Origin: CAZFBA01 sp964517135
GTDB lineage: Bacteria > Cyanobacteriota > Vampirovibrionia > JBFMGH01
Direction of reading: 5' to 3'
DNA length: 64,000 nucleotides
Assembly (NCBI GenBank): GCA_964517135.1
Contig: CAZFBA010000002.1
Location: 1-64,000 of the forward strand
Under the pieces are notes generated by a model. It saw only the letters and a program-made list of their open reading frames with translations. It made no database searches and was not told where the DNA came from. Below are positions 44,054 through 53,003 of the stretch, in pieces. Made by a program: the position numbers and the translations under genes. Each line of letters begins with the position of its first letter. Position 1 is the first letter of the stretch.

Positions 44054-44239
44054 GTGAGAAACAAACATGTAAGTTCATGGGCTGAAGAATTTGACTATGA
44101 AGAACTCAATGAAGATTTGAGCAATACTAGTGTACCGCTGACATTGCTTGAAGAGGCCCGTGAAGCTTTAACTCGCACTACGAAACAAAGAGCTAAGAAA
44201 AACAAAATCATCAAAACCCGCAAAGAATGCTGGCAATAG
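44054..44239 (+). CDS. Small basic-tailed hypothetical protein
   Basis: This is a 61-residue protein from a GTG at 44054 with AAGGAG ten bases upstream. An ATG at 44045 would sit directly on that site and is less likely. The first half is acidic (EEFDYEELNEDLSNTS), and the second half is helical and strongly basic (KQRAKKNKIIKTRK). No family is recognised. The charge split suggests it may bind nucleic acid or a protein partner. A nested hairpin followed by TTTT lies about 80 bases downstream. Confidence 0.5.
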   Translation: MRNKHVSSWAEEFDYEELNEDLSNTSVPLTLLEEAREALTRTTKQRAKKNKIIKTRKECWQ

Positions 44240-44321
44240 CTAACTGTGGTATAACGTGGAGGAATACTATAGCCTAAAAGCTCGTTTAGATTAATATTAG
44301 CCTTATACTGTGGCCATGTTT

Positions 44322-44371
44322 GTGCTGTGGTATTTTCTCAGGTTCTTGCAGAACAGACTGAGAGCACTTTT
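44322..44371 (+). terminator. Nested hairpin terminator
   Basis: Three nested inverted repeats are present: GTGCT/AGCAC, CTCAG/CTGAG and GTTCT/AGAAC. They are followed by TTTT on the plus strand. The structure probably ends the transcript of the 61-residue gene. Confidence 0.5.
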
Positions 44372-44401
44372 AAAATTGCTATTTCTTTTGTAGTGAATAT
44401 T

Positions 44402-44974
44402 TTAAGCTATAAAATTTTCTAGTGTCTCGATAAGATCTGTTTTCCAGTTCTGGCCTTTTTCCAGAAAAGAGTCAGCGCCCAGATCAATGACTTCTTCTAT
44501 GGCATCAAGGTCTTTTGTGGCAGACATTACAATGACTTTTGTATCAAGGTTGTTGTCTGCAATATTATGTTTGACTTTAGAGAGAAGTTCTATGCCATCT
44601 TCTTTATTGGGCATAAAGAGATCCATTAACACAAAGTCAAAGGGGCCACGTTCTTCAAAGATGGTATAAGCCTCAGGCGCACTGCGTGCTAACAGCACAT
44701 TGTATCCGCTTTTAGTCAGCAATAGGCTCAATTGATAGACAACTAGGCCGAGATCATCTACTACCAGTATTGATTTTGTTATTGGTTCTCCGTCTTCTGT
44801 TATCTCTTCAGTGGATGGCGGTAGTTTATCGGGTTCTTTAGATTGTCTTATTGCCTTTATCAATAAAATGACTTCTTCATTGGTCAAACGTTCAGGTGGT
44901 TCTAAACCCACTATCTGGAATAATTCTCTTATTAAGTTGCGTGAAATTTCTGTTTGTACGGTGTCAGGCGCCAT
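44402..44974 (-). CDS. Response regulator with receiver domain
   Basis: This is a 190-residue single-receiver protein. Residues 1-65 form a helical extension (TNEEVILLIKAIRQSK). The CheY-like domain follows with the acidic pair VVDDLG, phosphorylatable Asp in VLMDLFMPN, the MSATK switch and the conserved Lys in FLEKG. No output domain follows. It may act through protein contacts, or the N-terminal helices may be the output. No histidine kinase is nearby. Confidence 0.88.
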   Translation of the reverse strand: MAPDTVQTEISRNLIRELFQIVGLEPPERLTNEEVILLIKAIRQSKEPDKLPPSTEEITEDGEPITKSILVVDDLGLVVYQLSLLLTKSGYNVLLARSAPEAYTIFEERGPFDFVLMDLFMPNKEDGIELLSKVKHNIADNNLDTKVIVMSATKDLDAIEEVIDLGADSFLEKGQNWKTDLIETLENFIA

Positions 44975-45074
44975 ATTCTTTTCCTCTTTGAGAATTATCT
45001 TTGTTTACATTTGTACTTTAATATCCATCATAGTTTATTATATTTTATGTTGGTATTAAAAGAAAATCTCTGTT

Positions 45075-46751
45075 ATGCATAAATTTTATCATTTAATTAG
45101 TTTTCTGGCTGTAAGTTTATTGTTTTGTGGTTGTGTTGCGGCTGAAACCCTCGATTATCAGGAACAATTGATAAGGGTTGGTATAAGTTCAAAAGATTTT
45201 AGTGAGCTTGAATATCAGTCGACAAGAATAACAGCCGATAATAACTTTAGTATTACTGATCTGGCTGAAGAAAAGACACTTATAAAAGCTTTGCCGGGCT
45301 CTGTGTATGATATTAGCGTTAATAGTGAAGGGTTTATTATTAAGGCTGGTGGGCAGATCCTTATGAGTAAACTGGGAGGACCTCTTGGCGTTGAATCTCC
45401 GGCCGGCTTTGTAAAAATACTGGATATTACCAGAAAAGGTTCTCAACCAGCATACAGAGGTAGAATTGAAGTTGTTAGAGCTACTATAAACTCTGATAAA
45501 CTTTCAGTAGTTAACGTTTTGCCAGTTGATGAATATCTTAAGGGTGTAGTGCCAAATGAATTGCCTGTTAGTTTTGGGTTTGAGGCTCTTAAGGCACAGG
45601 CTGTTGCGGCTAGAAATTATGCTATAAGGCCAAGGGAAAAACCATATGCTCAGTTTGATATATGTGATTCTGTTATGTGTCAGGTTTATTTTGGGTATTA
45701 TACTGAAAATTCCTTATCAAACAAAGCTGTTGAAGAAACGGCAGGCCTGGTTGCTTTACATGATGGTGAGGTTATTACGGCAGTATATTCTTCTGCACCG
45801 GGTGGTTGCACTGAAGGGTATGAGCATGCCTTTTCAGAACCAGGCACCAATCACTTTCCGGCCAGGCCGAGGCCCTATTTAAAGCCTGTTTGCGATATAC
45901 CCGAATATACTGATCTCTCTGATGAAGCAGCAGCAAGGAAATTTTATACGACCTCTCCCGCAACACATGATGTGAAATCAGGCAATTACCGCTGGTCTCG
46001 CCAGTGGACAGGAGCTGAACTTGCTGGTCAGATAAATATGAACCTGGCTAAACTCTCAAATACAAAAGGTTCAGCACCTTTCGTTCAGCCTGCTTTCGCA
46101 CAATCCAGTTCTGTTGGAACTCTGAGAGGGCTCGAAGTTCTTAGCAGGGGTAAATCAGGAAAAGCCATGGAACTAAAAATTGTCGGCACAAATGGTTCAT
46201 GGATTGTTCAAAAAGAACTCAATATAAGACGCCTCTTAACCAAGAATGGCAGTGCTTTGCCGAGTGCAAATATTGTTATTGATACTACAAAAGACGCCAG
46301 CGGTAACATTACATCTGTAAAACTCTTTGGAGGAGGCTTTGGACATGGTGTCGGCATGAGCCAGTACGGGGCAAGCTACATGGCATCTAAAGGGCACACG
46401 TTTGATAAGATATTGCAACATTATTATACAGGTGTTTCAATAGGCACAGAACCTGTCTTTATGATGGCAACAGATTATTCACTTCCGGCAAGGCAGGTTT
46501 TCTATGCCCCGCACGGAAAAGGTATTTTGATTGTTGATAACGAAGGGGCGGATACAATTAAAATAAGGCTCAATGGCAGGGATATTTTATTTAAAGACCA
46601 GCCGAAAGTCTTTTCTCGTAAGGCATTTGACCTGTCTCCTTATCTTAAAAATGGGCATAATGAAGTGATATTCTATCCTCCTGATTATAAGACCTTTGAA
46701 GGCCTCAGCCAGAAAATGTGGATTGAAGTAGTCAAAGCAAAAGCAAAATGA
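45075..46751 (+). CDS. SpoIID/LytB-domain cell-wall protein
   Basis: This exported 558-residue protein has a signal peptide with a possible lipoprotein Cys (FLAVSLLFCGCVAAE). The SpoIID/LytB core is at about residues 150-440: VVNVLPVDEYLKGVVPNELP, ALKAQAVAARNYA, YSSAPGGCTEGYEHAF, and GGGFGHGVGMSQYGASYMA. SpoIID enzymes cleave glycan strands in peptidoglycan. In non-sporulating bacteria these proteins probably work in cell-wall remodelling. The gene overlaps murJ by four bases, linking the two to wall assembly. Confidence 0.9.
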   Translation: MHKFYHLISFLAVSLLFCGCVAAETLDYQEQLIRVGISSKDFSELEYQSTRITADNNFSITDLAEEKTLIKALPGSVYDISVNSEGFIIKAGGQILMSKLGGPLGVESPAGFVKILDITRKGSQPAYRGRIEVVRATINSDKLSVVNVLPVDEYLKGVVPNELPVSFGFEALKAQAVAARNYAIRPREKPYAQFDICDSVMCQVYFGYYTENSLSNKAVEETAGLVALHDGEVITAVYSSAPGGCTEGYEHAFSEPGTNHFPARPRPYLKPVCDIPEYTDLSDEAAARKFYTTSPATHDVKSGNYRWSRQWTGAELAGQINMNLAKLSNTKGSAPFVQPAFAQSSSVGTLRGLEVLSRGKSGKAMELKIVGTNGSWIVQKELNIRRLLTKNGSALPSANIVIDTTKDASGNITSVKLFGGGFGHGVGMSQYGASYMASKGHTFDKILQHYYTGVSIGTEPVFMMATDYSLPARQVFYAPHGKGILIVDNEGADTIKIRLNGRDILFKDQPKVFSRKAFDLSPYLKNGHNEVIFYPPDYKTFEGLSQKMWIEVVKAKAK

Positions 46752-48316
46752 CGAAACCGGGTTTATTTAAAATTGTTTCATTAATTGCTGTAGTAACTGT
46801 GCTTAGTAAAGTTGCTGGTTTTGCCCGTGATCTCGTTATAGCAGGGGTTTATGGCGCTACTCTTACCAGTGATGCTTATTTTTATGCTTATCAGATACCG
46901 GCTCTGGCTCTTATATTGCTGGGTGGGTTGGGTGGACCCTTTCATACTGCAACAATAGCCGTTTTTGGCAAACGACTGCTGGGTAAACTTGATAATATAC
47001 CTGATCATGAGAATAGGCTTCTAAACGCTTATCTTATCTGTACTTTTGTTGCGTTCTCTCTTGTAGCTCTCTTAACCGGTATATTTGCATTACCCATAAT
47101 TAAATTTATTGCACAGTCAGCCTCACCTGAATTGCAGAATCTTGCAGCTGAACTGCTTGTAATAATGTCTCCTGTGCTTATTATAGGAGGCTTAATTGGT
47201 ATTTTCTACGGTATTTTGAATGTATATGGCAGGTATTTCTGGCCTTCCATAGCACCATTAATTGCCAGCTTGTCGATAATAGTAGCTGTTATTGGTTTTG
47301 GTAAGTCTGAAGGGGCTATAGCTCTTGCTATTGGTACCGTTATAGGTGCGGCTGGTATGCTTCTGGTTCAGTTACCACAGTTTCTTAAAGCAGGCTTTAA
47401 ACTTAAACCCGAGTTTAAGCTCAAACTTGACGGTATGAAGCATATTGGCGAGATACTTTTCCCTGCTATGATAGGCACAACAATCGGACAGACTAACGTT
47501 TATGTTGATATGTTCTTTGTTTCTGGCCTGCCTGAAGGTGGCTGGACTTCTATAGTACTGGCGAACAGATTAATGCAGCTTCCTATAGGTGTTTTGATAA
47601 CTGCTATGCTGGTTCCGATATTTCCAATGTTTACAACTTTTGTAGCAAAAAAGGATATGGAAAGCCTCAAACGTTATGCACATTCTACTGTTGTATCTTT
47701 GTGGTTTATTGCTTTTCCTGTGCTGGTATTCATTCTGCTATTTTCTGTTGATGGCATCAGGGTATTGCTTGAAAGAGGCCAGTTTGACAGAGATGCAACT
47801 TTAATGGTGAGCCATGCGTTGATTTTTCTTTCTTTTTCTATTATTCCTTATATGGCTAGAGATACAATTACACGTATCTTTTATGCGTTTGATGATTCTA
47901 AAACGCCTTTGTTTGTGGGTATTCTGGCTATTGCAGTAAATGCTTTCATGGATTGGTTGCTGGTTGGCCCTCTCGGGGTTGGGGGAATCACCCTATCTAC
48001 TACGATTGTAACAATATTCAATATGGTACTTCTCACTTTTCTTCTCAGGAAGAAGATAAAAGATATTTCATTGCGTAAGATTATTAAGCCGTCTTTAAAA
48101 ATACTTTTTGCAGGTATTCTGATGGCAGGTTTATGTTATTTAATGAATTATTTATGGGTGATGTTTGTTGAAGATACTACATTGCTGGTTTTAATAAAAC
48201 TTATTGTTATTGGCTGTGCTGGTTTTAGCTTTTATTTTGTTATGACAGTTCTTATGAAGCTTGATGAATCAACTATGTTGCTGGGTAAATTTAGAACATA
48301 TCTGGCAAAGCTTTAA
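46748..48316 (+). CDS. murJ: Lipid II flippase
   Basis: MurJ (MviN) moves lipid II across the inner membrane for peptidoglycan assembly. The 522-residue protein is highly hydrophobic with about 14 membrane helices and the typical start SLIAVVTVLSKVAGFARDLVIAG in successive phrases. Internal phrases such as NVYVDMFFVSGLPEGG and LPIGVLITAMLVPIFPMF match the family. Its ATG overlaps the spoIID stop (ATGA). Confidence 0.94.
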   Translation: MTKPGLFKIVSLIAVVTVLSKVAGFARDLVIAGVYGATLTSDAYFYAYQIPALALILLGGLGGPFHTATIAVFGKRLLGKLDNIPDHENRLLNAYLICTFVAFSLVALLTGIFALPIIKFIAQSASPELQNLAAELLVIMSPVLIIGGLIGIFYGILNVYGRYFWPSIAPLIASLSIIVAVIGFGKSEGAIALAIGTVIGAAGMLLVQLPQFLKAGFKLKPEFKLKLDGMKHIGEILFPAMIGTTIGQTNVYVDMFFVSGLPEGGWTSIVLANRLMQLPIGVLITAMLVPIFPMFTTFVAKKDMESLKRYAHSTVVSLWFIAFPVLVFILLFSVDGIRVLLERGQFDRDATLMVSHALIFLSFSIIPYMARDTITRIFYAFDDSKTPLFVGILAIAVNAFMDWLLVGPLGVGGITLSTTIVTIFNMVLLTFLLRKKIKDISLRKIIKPSLKILFAGILMAGLCYLMNYLWVMFVEDTTLLVLIKLIVIGCAGFSFYFVMTVLMKLDESTMLLGKFRTYLAKL

Positions 48317-48319
48317 TCA

Positions 48320-48598
48320 TTATTCGGAGAAGCAGTTTTTAAGGTAGTCTATGGTTTTGACCTTATTTTCTACGAGGTATTCGATGAATTCTATATTGTG
48401 TTTGGAGTCTGAAGTTACTGTTATGGTCAGTTCATATTCCTCTGAATTTTCCGGGCGATGTGTGTAGCATATCTTCTCGTCAAATTTATTGCGCCATTCA
48501 GTCTTTTGTATTTGGCAGCTGGTTTCTTCGGCGACAGTTTCAAGCCAGGTTAAAAGCCCTTCCGGAAAATCCTCAAATTTCTTTGTATAGGTGCTCAT
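48320..48598 (-). CDS. Hypothetical protein
   Basis: This 92-residue acidic protein has no signal peptide or membrane span, and I do not recognise it. It has a central beta segment (EEYELTITVTSDSKHNIEF) and helices at both ends. GGGAGG lies about 14 bases before the ATG, a long spacing. It is convergent with murJ, three bases after its stop. Confidence 0.5.
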   Translation of the reverse strand: MSTYTKKFEDFPEGLLTWLETVAEETSCQIQKTEWRNKFDEKICYTHRPENSEEYELTITVTSDSKHNIEFIEYLVENKVKTIDYLKNCFSE

Positions 48599-48957
48599 GT
48601 TTATGTTTCTGTCCTCCCTTCAGTATGTATAATCATATCATGAACTTTGGGATGAGGTGTTGCTTTTAATATTTATTATTTTTTTCCAGAATGCAACTCT
48701 TTTCAAGTGTTAACACTTTTTAAAGCGAACTTAATCTGTAATCCACTGACTAAACTGGTTTCTTATCTACATAATGTCATGTGTATTTATCTAAATTGTA
48801 ATATATTATTGTCTCAGAGTATAATACTTACATGCTAAAAAAAAATGTACGCATTTATTCCGGTCGAAATTGTAAATTGATGAAGAATATGGCAGGAATG
48901 TAGTATACTAATCAGTAATATAATCATGATAACAGGGAAATAATTTGGTGAAATAAT
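48599..48957. other. Intergenic leader of the pilus operon
   Basis: No gene is seen. The interval holds a perfect 14-base palindrome AAGTGTTAACACTT (48705-48718), a good promoter (48796-48825), and a long leader before the Roadblock gene. Confidence 0.5.
48796..48825 (+). promoter_or_regulatory. Probable promoter of the pilus operon
   Basis: TTGTAA (48796-48801) and TATAAT (48820-48825) are separated by 18 bases. They lie upstream of the gene run from the Roadblock protein to the small gene after pilC, with about 125 bases of leader. Confidence 0.5.
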
Positions 48958-50868
48958 ATGTATAAGATAGCTTTCAATAATGTGATAGTGCCTTTTGTCC
49001 TTCTGATTGTTAGCATTGTTATCAGTGCAGGGGCTGGTTTATTAGATTTATCGCTTCCTGTCCTGCCTCTGCCTGTCTGGATGCTTTCTGGCGTGGCCCT
49101 AGTAGTGTTTATTCTGGCTGGAGTGCTTCTCTATCACAGGGCTAATGTTAATCAATATATGGCTATATCAGGTTTGATGCTACTTGTATATTTTATTACT
49201 ATGGTTGCTGTCTCTGGTGCTGCCATCATTGCACAGTTTGAAAATTATATTTCTATGGCGGGAATAAATCTTACTATAAATATAGTGCCACTTGTTGTAC
49301 CTGTTTTATTGAGTATCTTTGTTGTTAAACTATTTGTCAGGCTTGATGAAGTTAAAAAGCCGTCTATTAAAGAAAAACCAGATCTTCAGAAAGAAGATGC
49401 TTCGGCAGTTCCTGTGGATCAGACTTCTATAGAAAAGCCACTGCAGGAGGAGACAGCTGTAGAAGAACTTCCAGTTGTAGAAACTCCTCAAATAGACAAA
49501 GAAGAAGCTCAAATATCAGAACTGGATGCCACAGTAAAAGCAGAAGATGAACCAGAAGAAGTTTATTTTGAAGACATTATAGATGATGAGCCTGTACCGT
49601 TTTCTGAACCTGCATCACAGCCTCAAGAAGATTTGCCTGAAGAGGTATTTTTTGAGGATATGATAGACGAAACACCGCAAACTTTTTCAGAACCTGAAAA
49701 AGAGCCAGAATTAACCACTCAGAAAGAGACTGATAAAGAACCTGAAAAACCAGCATTTCAGGAAACTTATCAACCCCCACCTCAGGAAGAAATTAAAAGT
49801 GAAGAGTTTGATGCTCTGGGTGATTTACCTGATCTTGATGGAGATATAGGTGACCTCTCAGCAGACTTACCTGAAGTTTCAGAAGAAAAAGAACCCCAGA
49901 TGCAACAATCAGAGCCGGAAAAACAGCCAGAACAGCCCCGCCCGCAGGAAATAGCAGCCTCCGCTGAAGAAGAAAAACAACAGGATACTTCAGATGAAGA
50001 AAAACATTTAATGCCCAGACTGACTGATTCTCCCCGGTCTAAGGATCTTGATGATGGCGGAAAAATTACTTCTATAGGCAAATTGCTTGTAGATCATAGA
50101 GATATAGAGAATATTATTGAAACAAATGCTTTAATGCAAAGTGTAGGAGCTGAAACAACTACTACTAATATTATTTCAGCTGTTGCCGGTGGAAAAACTA
50201 ATGAGAAGCTGGCTGCTATTACTGAAATAGAAGGTGTTTCTGCAAGTGTTATTGTTAATGAAGCTGGTTTCATAAGAGCTAGCACTCTTGGTAATATACA
50301 TAAAGAACAGGTTATAGGTGCCATGGCTTCAGGCACTTTCGGTATCATTGCTAAATCAATGGATAAGCTGGGTTTTAAATCTGTGAAAGACATTGCTTTC
50401 GAGTCTGCAACTGGTACCATTATATTGAATAAGTTTGGTAACGACATTTTATCTGTATTTGTTGAGTCAGGTGTTCAGGTATATGAAGCTGATGAAATTA
50501 ATGATATGATGCCAACAATTGCAGAACTATCATCAGAGGAAGTTATTTCTACCTTAAGCACCGTTAATGGTATATTAGGAGTTATAATAGCAACCTCTTC
50601 TGGTGATGTTGTTGCCAGTAAGCTTATTGATGAGTCAAAAAACGTTGCTGATATAGCCAGTGTCTTGCCGACATTCTATTCTAATCTGGGTGTTTTCATT
50701 AAGAATATGGAACAGAATACCCTGAGAAAAGTTATTATTGCCACAAGCAGTGAAATGTTGCTCCTGACTACTATTGGTGCTAATATACTAATGATTTATA
50801 CCACACTAAATACAGCTATATTACCTAAAGACATTAAAATTCAATATGAAACGATGATTAATTCATAA
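48958..50868 (+). CDS. Membrane-anchored tandem Roadblock/LC7 protein
   Basis: This is a 636-residue protein in three parts. Residues 1-125 contain four membrane helices. Residues 130-365 are a Pro/Glu-rich, probably disordered linker in which an acidic motif occurs twice (EEVYFEDIIDDEPVPFSEP at 200-218 and EEVFFEDMIDETPQTFSEP at 228-246). Residues 375-636 contain two Roadblock/LC7 units (IEGVSASVIVNEAGFIRAS, then VNGILGVIIATSSGDVVAS). Roadblock proteins such as MglB regulate small GTPases that set polarity of type IV pili. Here it heads the pilB-pilT-pilC operon, so a role in placing or switching pilus motors is likely. No GTPase gene lies nearby. Confidence 0.85.
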   Translation: MYKIAFNNVIVPFVLLIVSIVISAGAGLLDLSLPVLPLPVWMLSGVALVVFILAGVLLYHRANVNQYMAISGLMLLVYFITMVAVSGAAIIAQFENYISMAGINLTINIVPLVVPVLLSIFVVKLFVRLDEVKKPSIKEKPDLQKEDASAVPVDQTSIEKPLQEETAVEELPVVETPQIDKEEAQISELDATVKAEDEPEEVYFEDIIDDEPVPFSEPASQPQEDLPEEVFFEDMIDETPQTFSEPEKEPELTTQKETDKEPEKPAFQETYQPPPQEEIKSEEFDALGDLPDLDGDIGDLSADLPEVSEEKEPQMQQSEPEKQPEQPRPQEIAASAEEEKQQDTSDEEKHLMPRLTDSPRSKDLDDGGKITSIGKLLVDHRDIENIIETNALMQSVGAETTTTNIISAVAGGKTNEKLAAITEIEGVSASVIVNEAGFIRASTLGNIHKEQVIGAMASGTFGIIAKSMDKLGFKSVKDIAFESATGTIILNKFGNDILSVFVESGVQVYEADEINDMMPTIAELSSEEVISTLSTVNGILGVIIATSSGDVVASKLIDESKNVADIASVLPTFYSNLGVFIKNMEQNTLRKVIIATSSEMLLLTTIGANILMIYTTLNTAILPKDIKIQYETMINS

Positions 50869-50900
50869 ATTTACGCAAATACAAGGGGAAAAGTTGCTCT

Positions 50901-52964
50901 ATGGTGTTAGTTAAAAACCCTCTTCAAGATCTTTTAATACAGGCACAGATTCTATCTGAAAAGGATTTAAAACAGGTTCTGGATGAACAGAAAAAAACAA
51001 GCAAGCCTTTGCTTGAAACTATTGTAGATTTAAAGTTATATGAAACGACTGAGTTGAGAAGTCAAATAAGATCTGCACTTGAATTGCAGTATGGTGTTAG
51101 TTATGTTGACCTTAATAAAACTGAATTTGAATCTGAAATGATACATCTTTTGCCCAGAAATATTCTGGCAGATCATAAATTTGTACCCTTAAGACGAAGT
51201 GGAAATCTTGTAACTGTTGCCATGGTTGATCCTGCGAATTTGGTGGTTGAAAAAGAGCTGGCCTATCGCTTTAAAGAGTTTAAAAACCTGCGTATTAAAA
51301 AAGTGGTAGTGGTTGAAGATGACTTCTGGACGTTTCTTAATACCCATTTACCCCAGGAAGAAAAAGATGAAGAGCTTACTCTTGAAGAAGATACAGAAGA
51401 TTTGATTTCTTCAATGGGCGTAGATCTCGTAGAAGTAGGAGATTCTGATCTTGATGTAGCTGATCTGGCAGATTCAGCCGAAGAGGCTCCTATTATTCAA
51501 CTTGCAAACCGTATTCTGGGTGTTGCTATTAGTAAAGGTGTTAGCGACATTCACATTGAACCACAGGAAAAAGAACTTCAGGTTCGCTATCGTTTAGATG
51601 GTGTCCTTTCTATCTATAAGACCTTCCCTAAAAAAATACAAAATGCATTAATATCAAGGTATAAAATTATGTCAGAACTTGATATTGCAGAGAGAAGGTT
51701 ACCTCAAGATGGACGTATAAGAGTAAGGATGGCAGGAAAGGTTATTGACTTCAGGGTATCAACACTTCCCAGCAAGTTTGGCGAAAAGGTTGTAATGCGT
51801 ATTCTAGATAAGTCAAACATTTCATTCGGTCTTGATCAGTTGGTTACTCATAAACCAACACTTAAGTCTTTAAGAGAAGTTATTAATCAGCCATTTGGAA
51901 TCATTTTCGTAACAGGGCCTACTGGTAGTGGTAAAACTACAACACTTTATAGTGCTTTAAGTGAAAGAAATACACCGGGTGTAAATATATCGACGGCTGA
52001 AGATCCGATTGAATATGATCTGGCCGGTATTACACAGTCTGAGGTTAATAAAGTCATTGGTATGGACTTTGCACGGATTCTCAGGGCCTTCTTAAGACAG
52101 GATCCGGATATTATGCTGGTCGGAGAAACAAGGGATAAAGAGACAGCCAAGATCGCTGTAGAAGCTGCACTGACAGGTCACCTTGTATTTACAACACTCC
52201 ACACTAATGATGCCCCTGGGGCCATTATGCGTCTTGAAGAAATGGATGTTGAACCCTTCCTTATCTCAAGTTCGACACTTGCTATTTTGGCACAGCGCTT
52301 GTTGAGAAAAGTTTGCTCGAACTGTAAAGAACAGTATGAAGCAGACATGAGTGTTTTAAAATATCTCGGTATAGAGAATCTTGGTTATACAACTTTTTAT
52401 AAGGGTAAAGGTTGCGATAACTGTAATGGTTCAGGCTATAAGGGCCGGGTTGGTGTCTATGAATTTATGCGTATTAATGATCATATAAGAGATCTCATAG
52501 CTAAAGGTTCTAATACTGCTATTATCAGGCATGCTGCCCAGGAATCAGGCATGATGACACTTCTTGAGTACAGTTTGTGGCTGGCTAAAGAAGGTCATAC
52601 TACTCTTGATGAGGTTATAAGGGTTACATTTACCGGGGAAGGTGCTTCATCTGTTTGCTCTAACTGCGGTAAACCAGTTGGAGACGAGTTCTATAAATGC
52701 CCGTTCTGTCAATTTGACCTTAAACAAACCTGTCCACGTTGTAGTTCTCTTATTCAAGAAGGCTGGACTTCCTGCGCCAAATGTGGACTTAAAATTGTGA
52801 ACTTTACTGCAGATACTGAATGTGACAATTGTGGCGGTGAAATATCCCTGGAGATGACCCGGTGCCCGTGGTGTTTTGCTGAAATTGAGAAAACATTCTC
52901 GCATGAAGAACATCACCATGACCATAACCATAACCATGACAACCATGTTACTGTAGAACATTAA
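50901..52964 (+). CDS. pilB: Type IV pilus assembly ATPase with zinc-ribbon tail
   Basis: PilB drives pilus extension by ATP hydrolysis. The 687-residue protein has an N-terminal GspE/MshEN-like region (LSEKDLKQVLDEQ) and the hexameric ATPase core: Walker A GPTGSGKTT at 339-347, Asp box, Walker B and the His box TGHLVFTTLHTND. The usual zinc-binding CxxC pairs (CSNCKEQY, CDNCNGSGY) are also present. After the normal end, about residues 586-670 add at least five more CxxC pairs forming probable zinc ribbons, then a His-rich tail (HEEHHHDHNHNHDNH). This extension is unusual for PilB. Confidence 0.94.
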   Translation: MVLVKNPLQDLLIQAQILSEKDLKQVLDEQKKTSKPLLETIVDLKLYETTELRSQIRSALELQYGVSYVDLNKTEFESEMIHLLPRNILADHKFVPLRRSGNLVTVAMVDPANLVVEKELAYRFKEFKNLRIKKVVVVEDDFWTFLNTHLPQEEKDEELTLEEDTEDLISSMGVDLVEVGDSDLDVADLADSAEEAPIIQLANRILGVAISKGVSDIHIEPQEKELQVRYRLDGVLSIYKTFPKKIQNALISRYKIMSELDIAERRLPQDGRIRVRMAGKVIDFRVSTLPSKFGEKVVMRILDKSNISFGLDQLVTHKPTLKSLREVINQPFGIIFVTGPTGSGKTTTLYSALSERNTPGVNISTAEDPIEYDLAGITQSEVNKVIGMDFARILRAFLRQDPDIMLVGETRDKETAKIAVEAALTGHLVFTTLHTNDAPGAIMRLEEMDVEPFLISSSTLAILAQRLLRKVCSNCKEQYEADMSVLKYLGIENLGYTTFYKGKGCDNCNGSGYKGRVGVYEFMRINDHIRDLIAKGSNTAIIRHAAQESGMMTLLEYSLWLAKEGHTTLDEVIRVTFTGEGASSVCSNCGKPVGDEFYKCPFCQFDLKQTCPRCSSLIQEGWTSCAKCGLKIVNFTADTECDNCGGEISLEMTRCPWCFAEIEKTFSHEEHHHDHNHNHDNHVTVEH

Positions 52965-53003
52965 TTTATCTACCTTTGTTATTAATATAGGAGTTAGAAG
53001 GGT

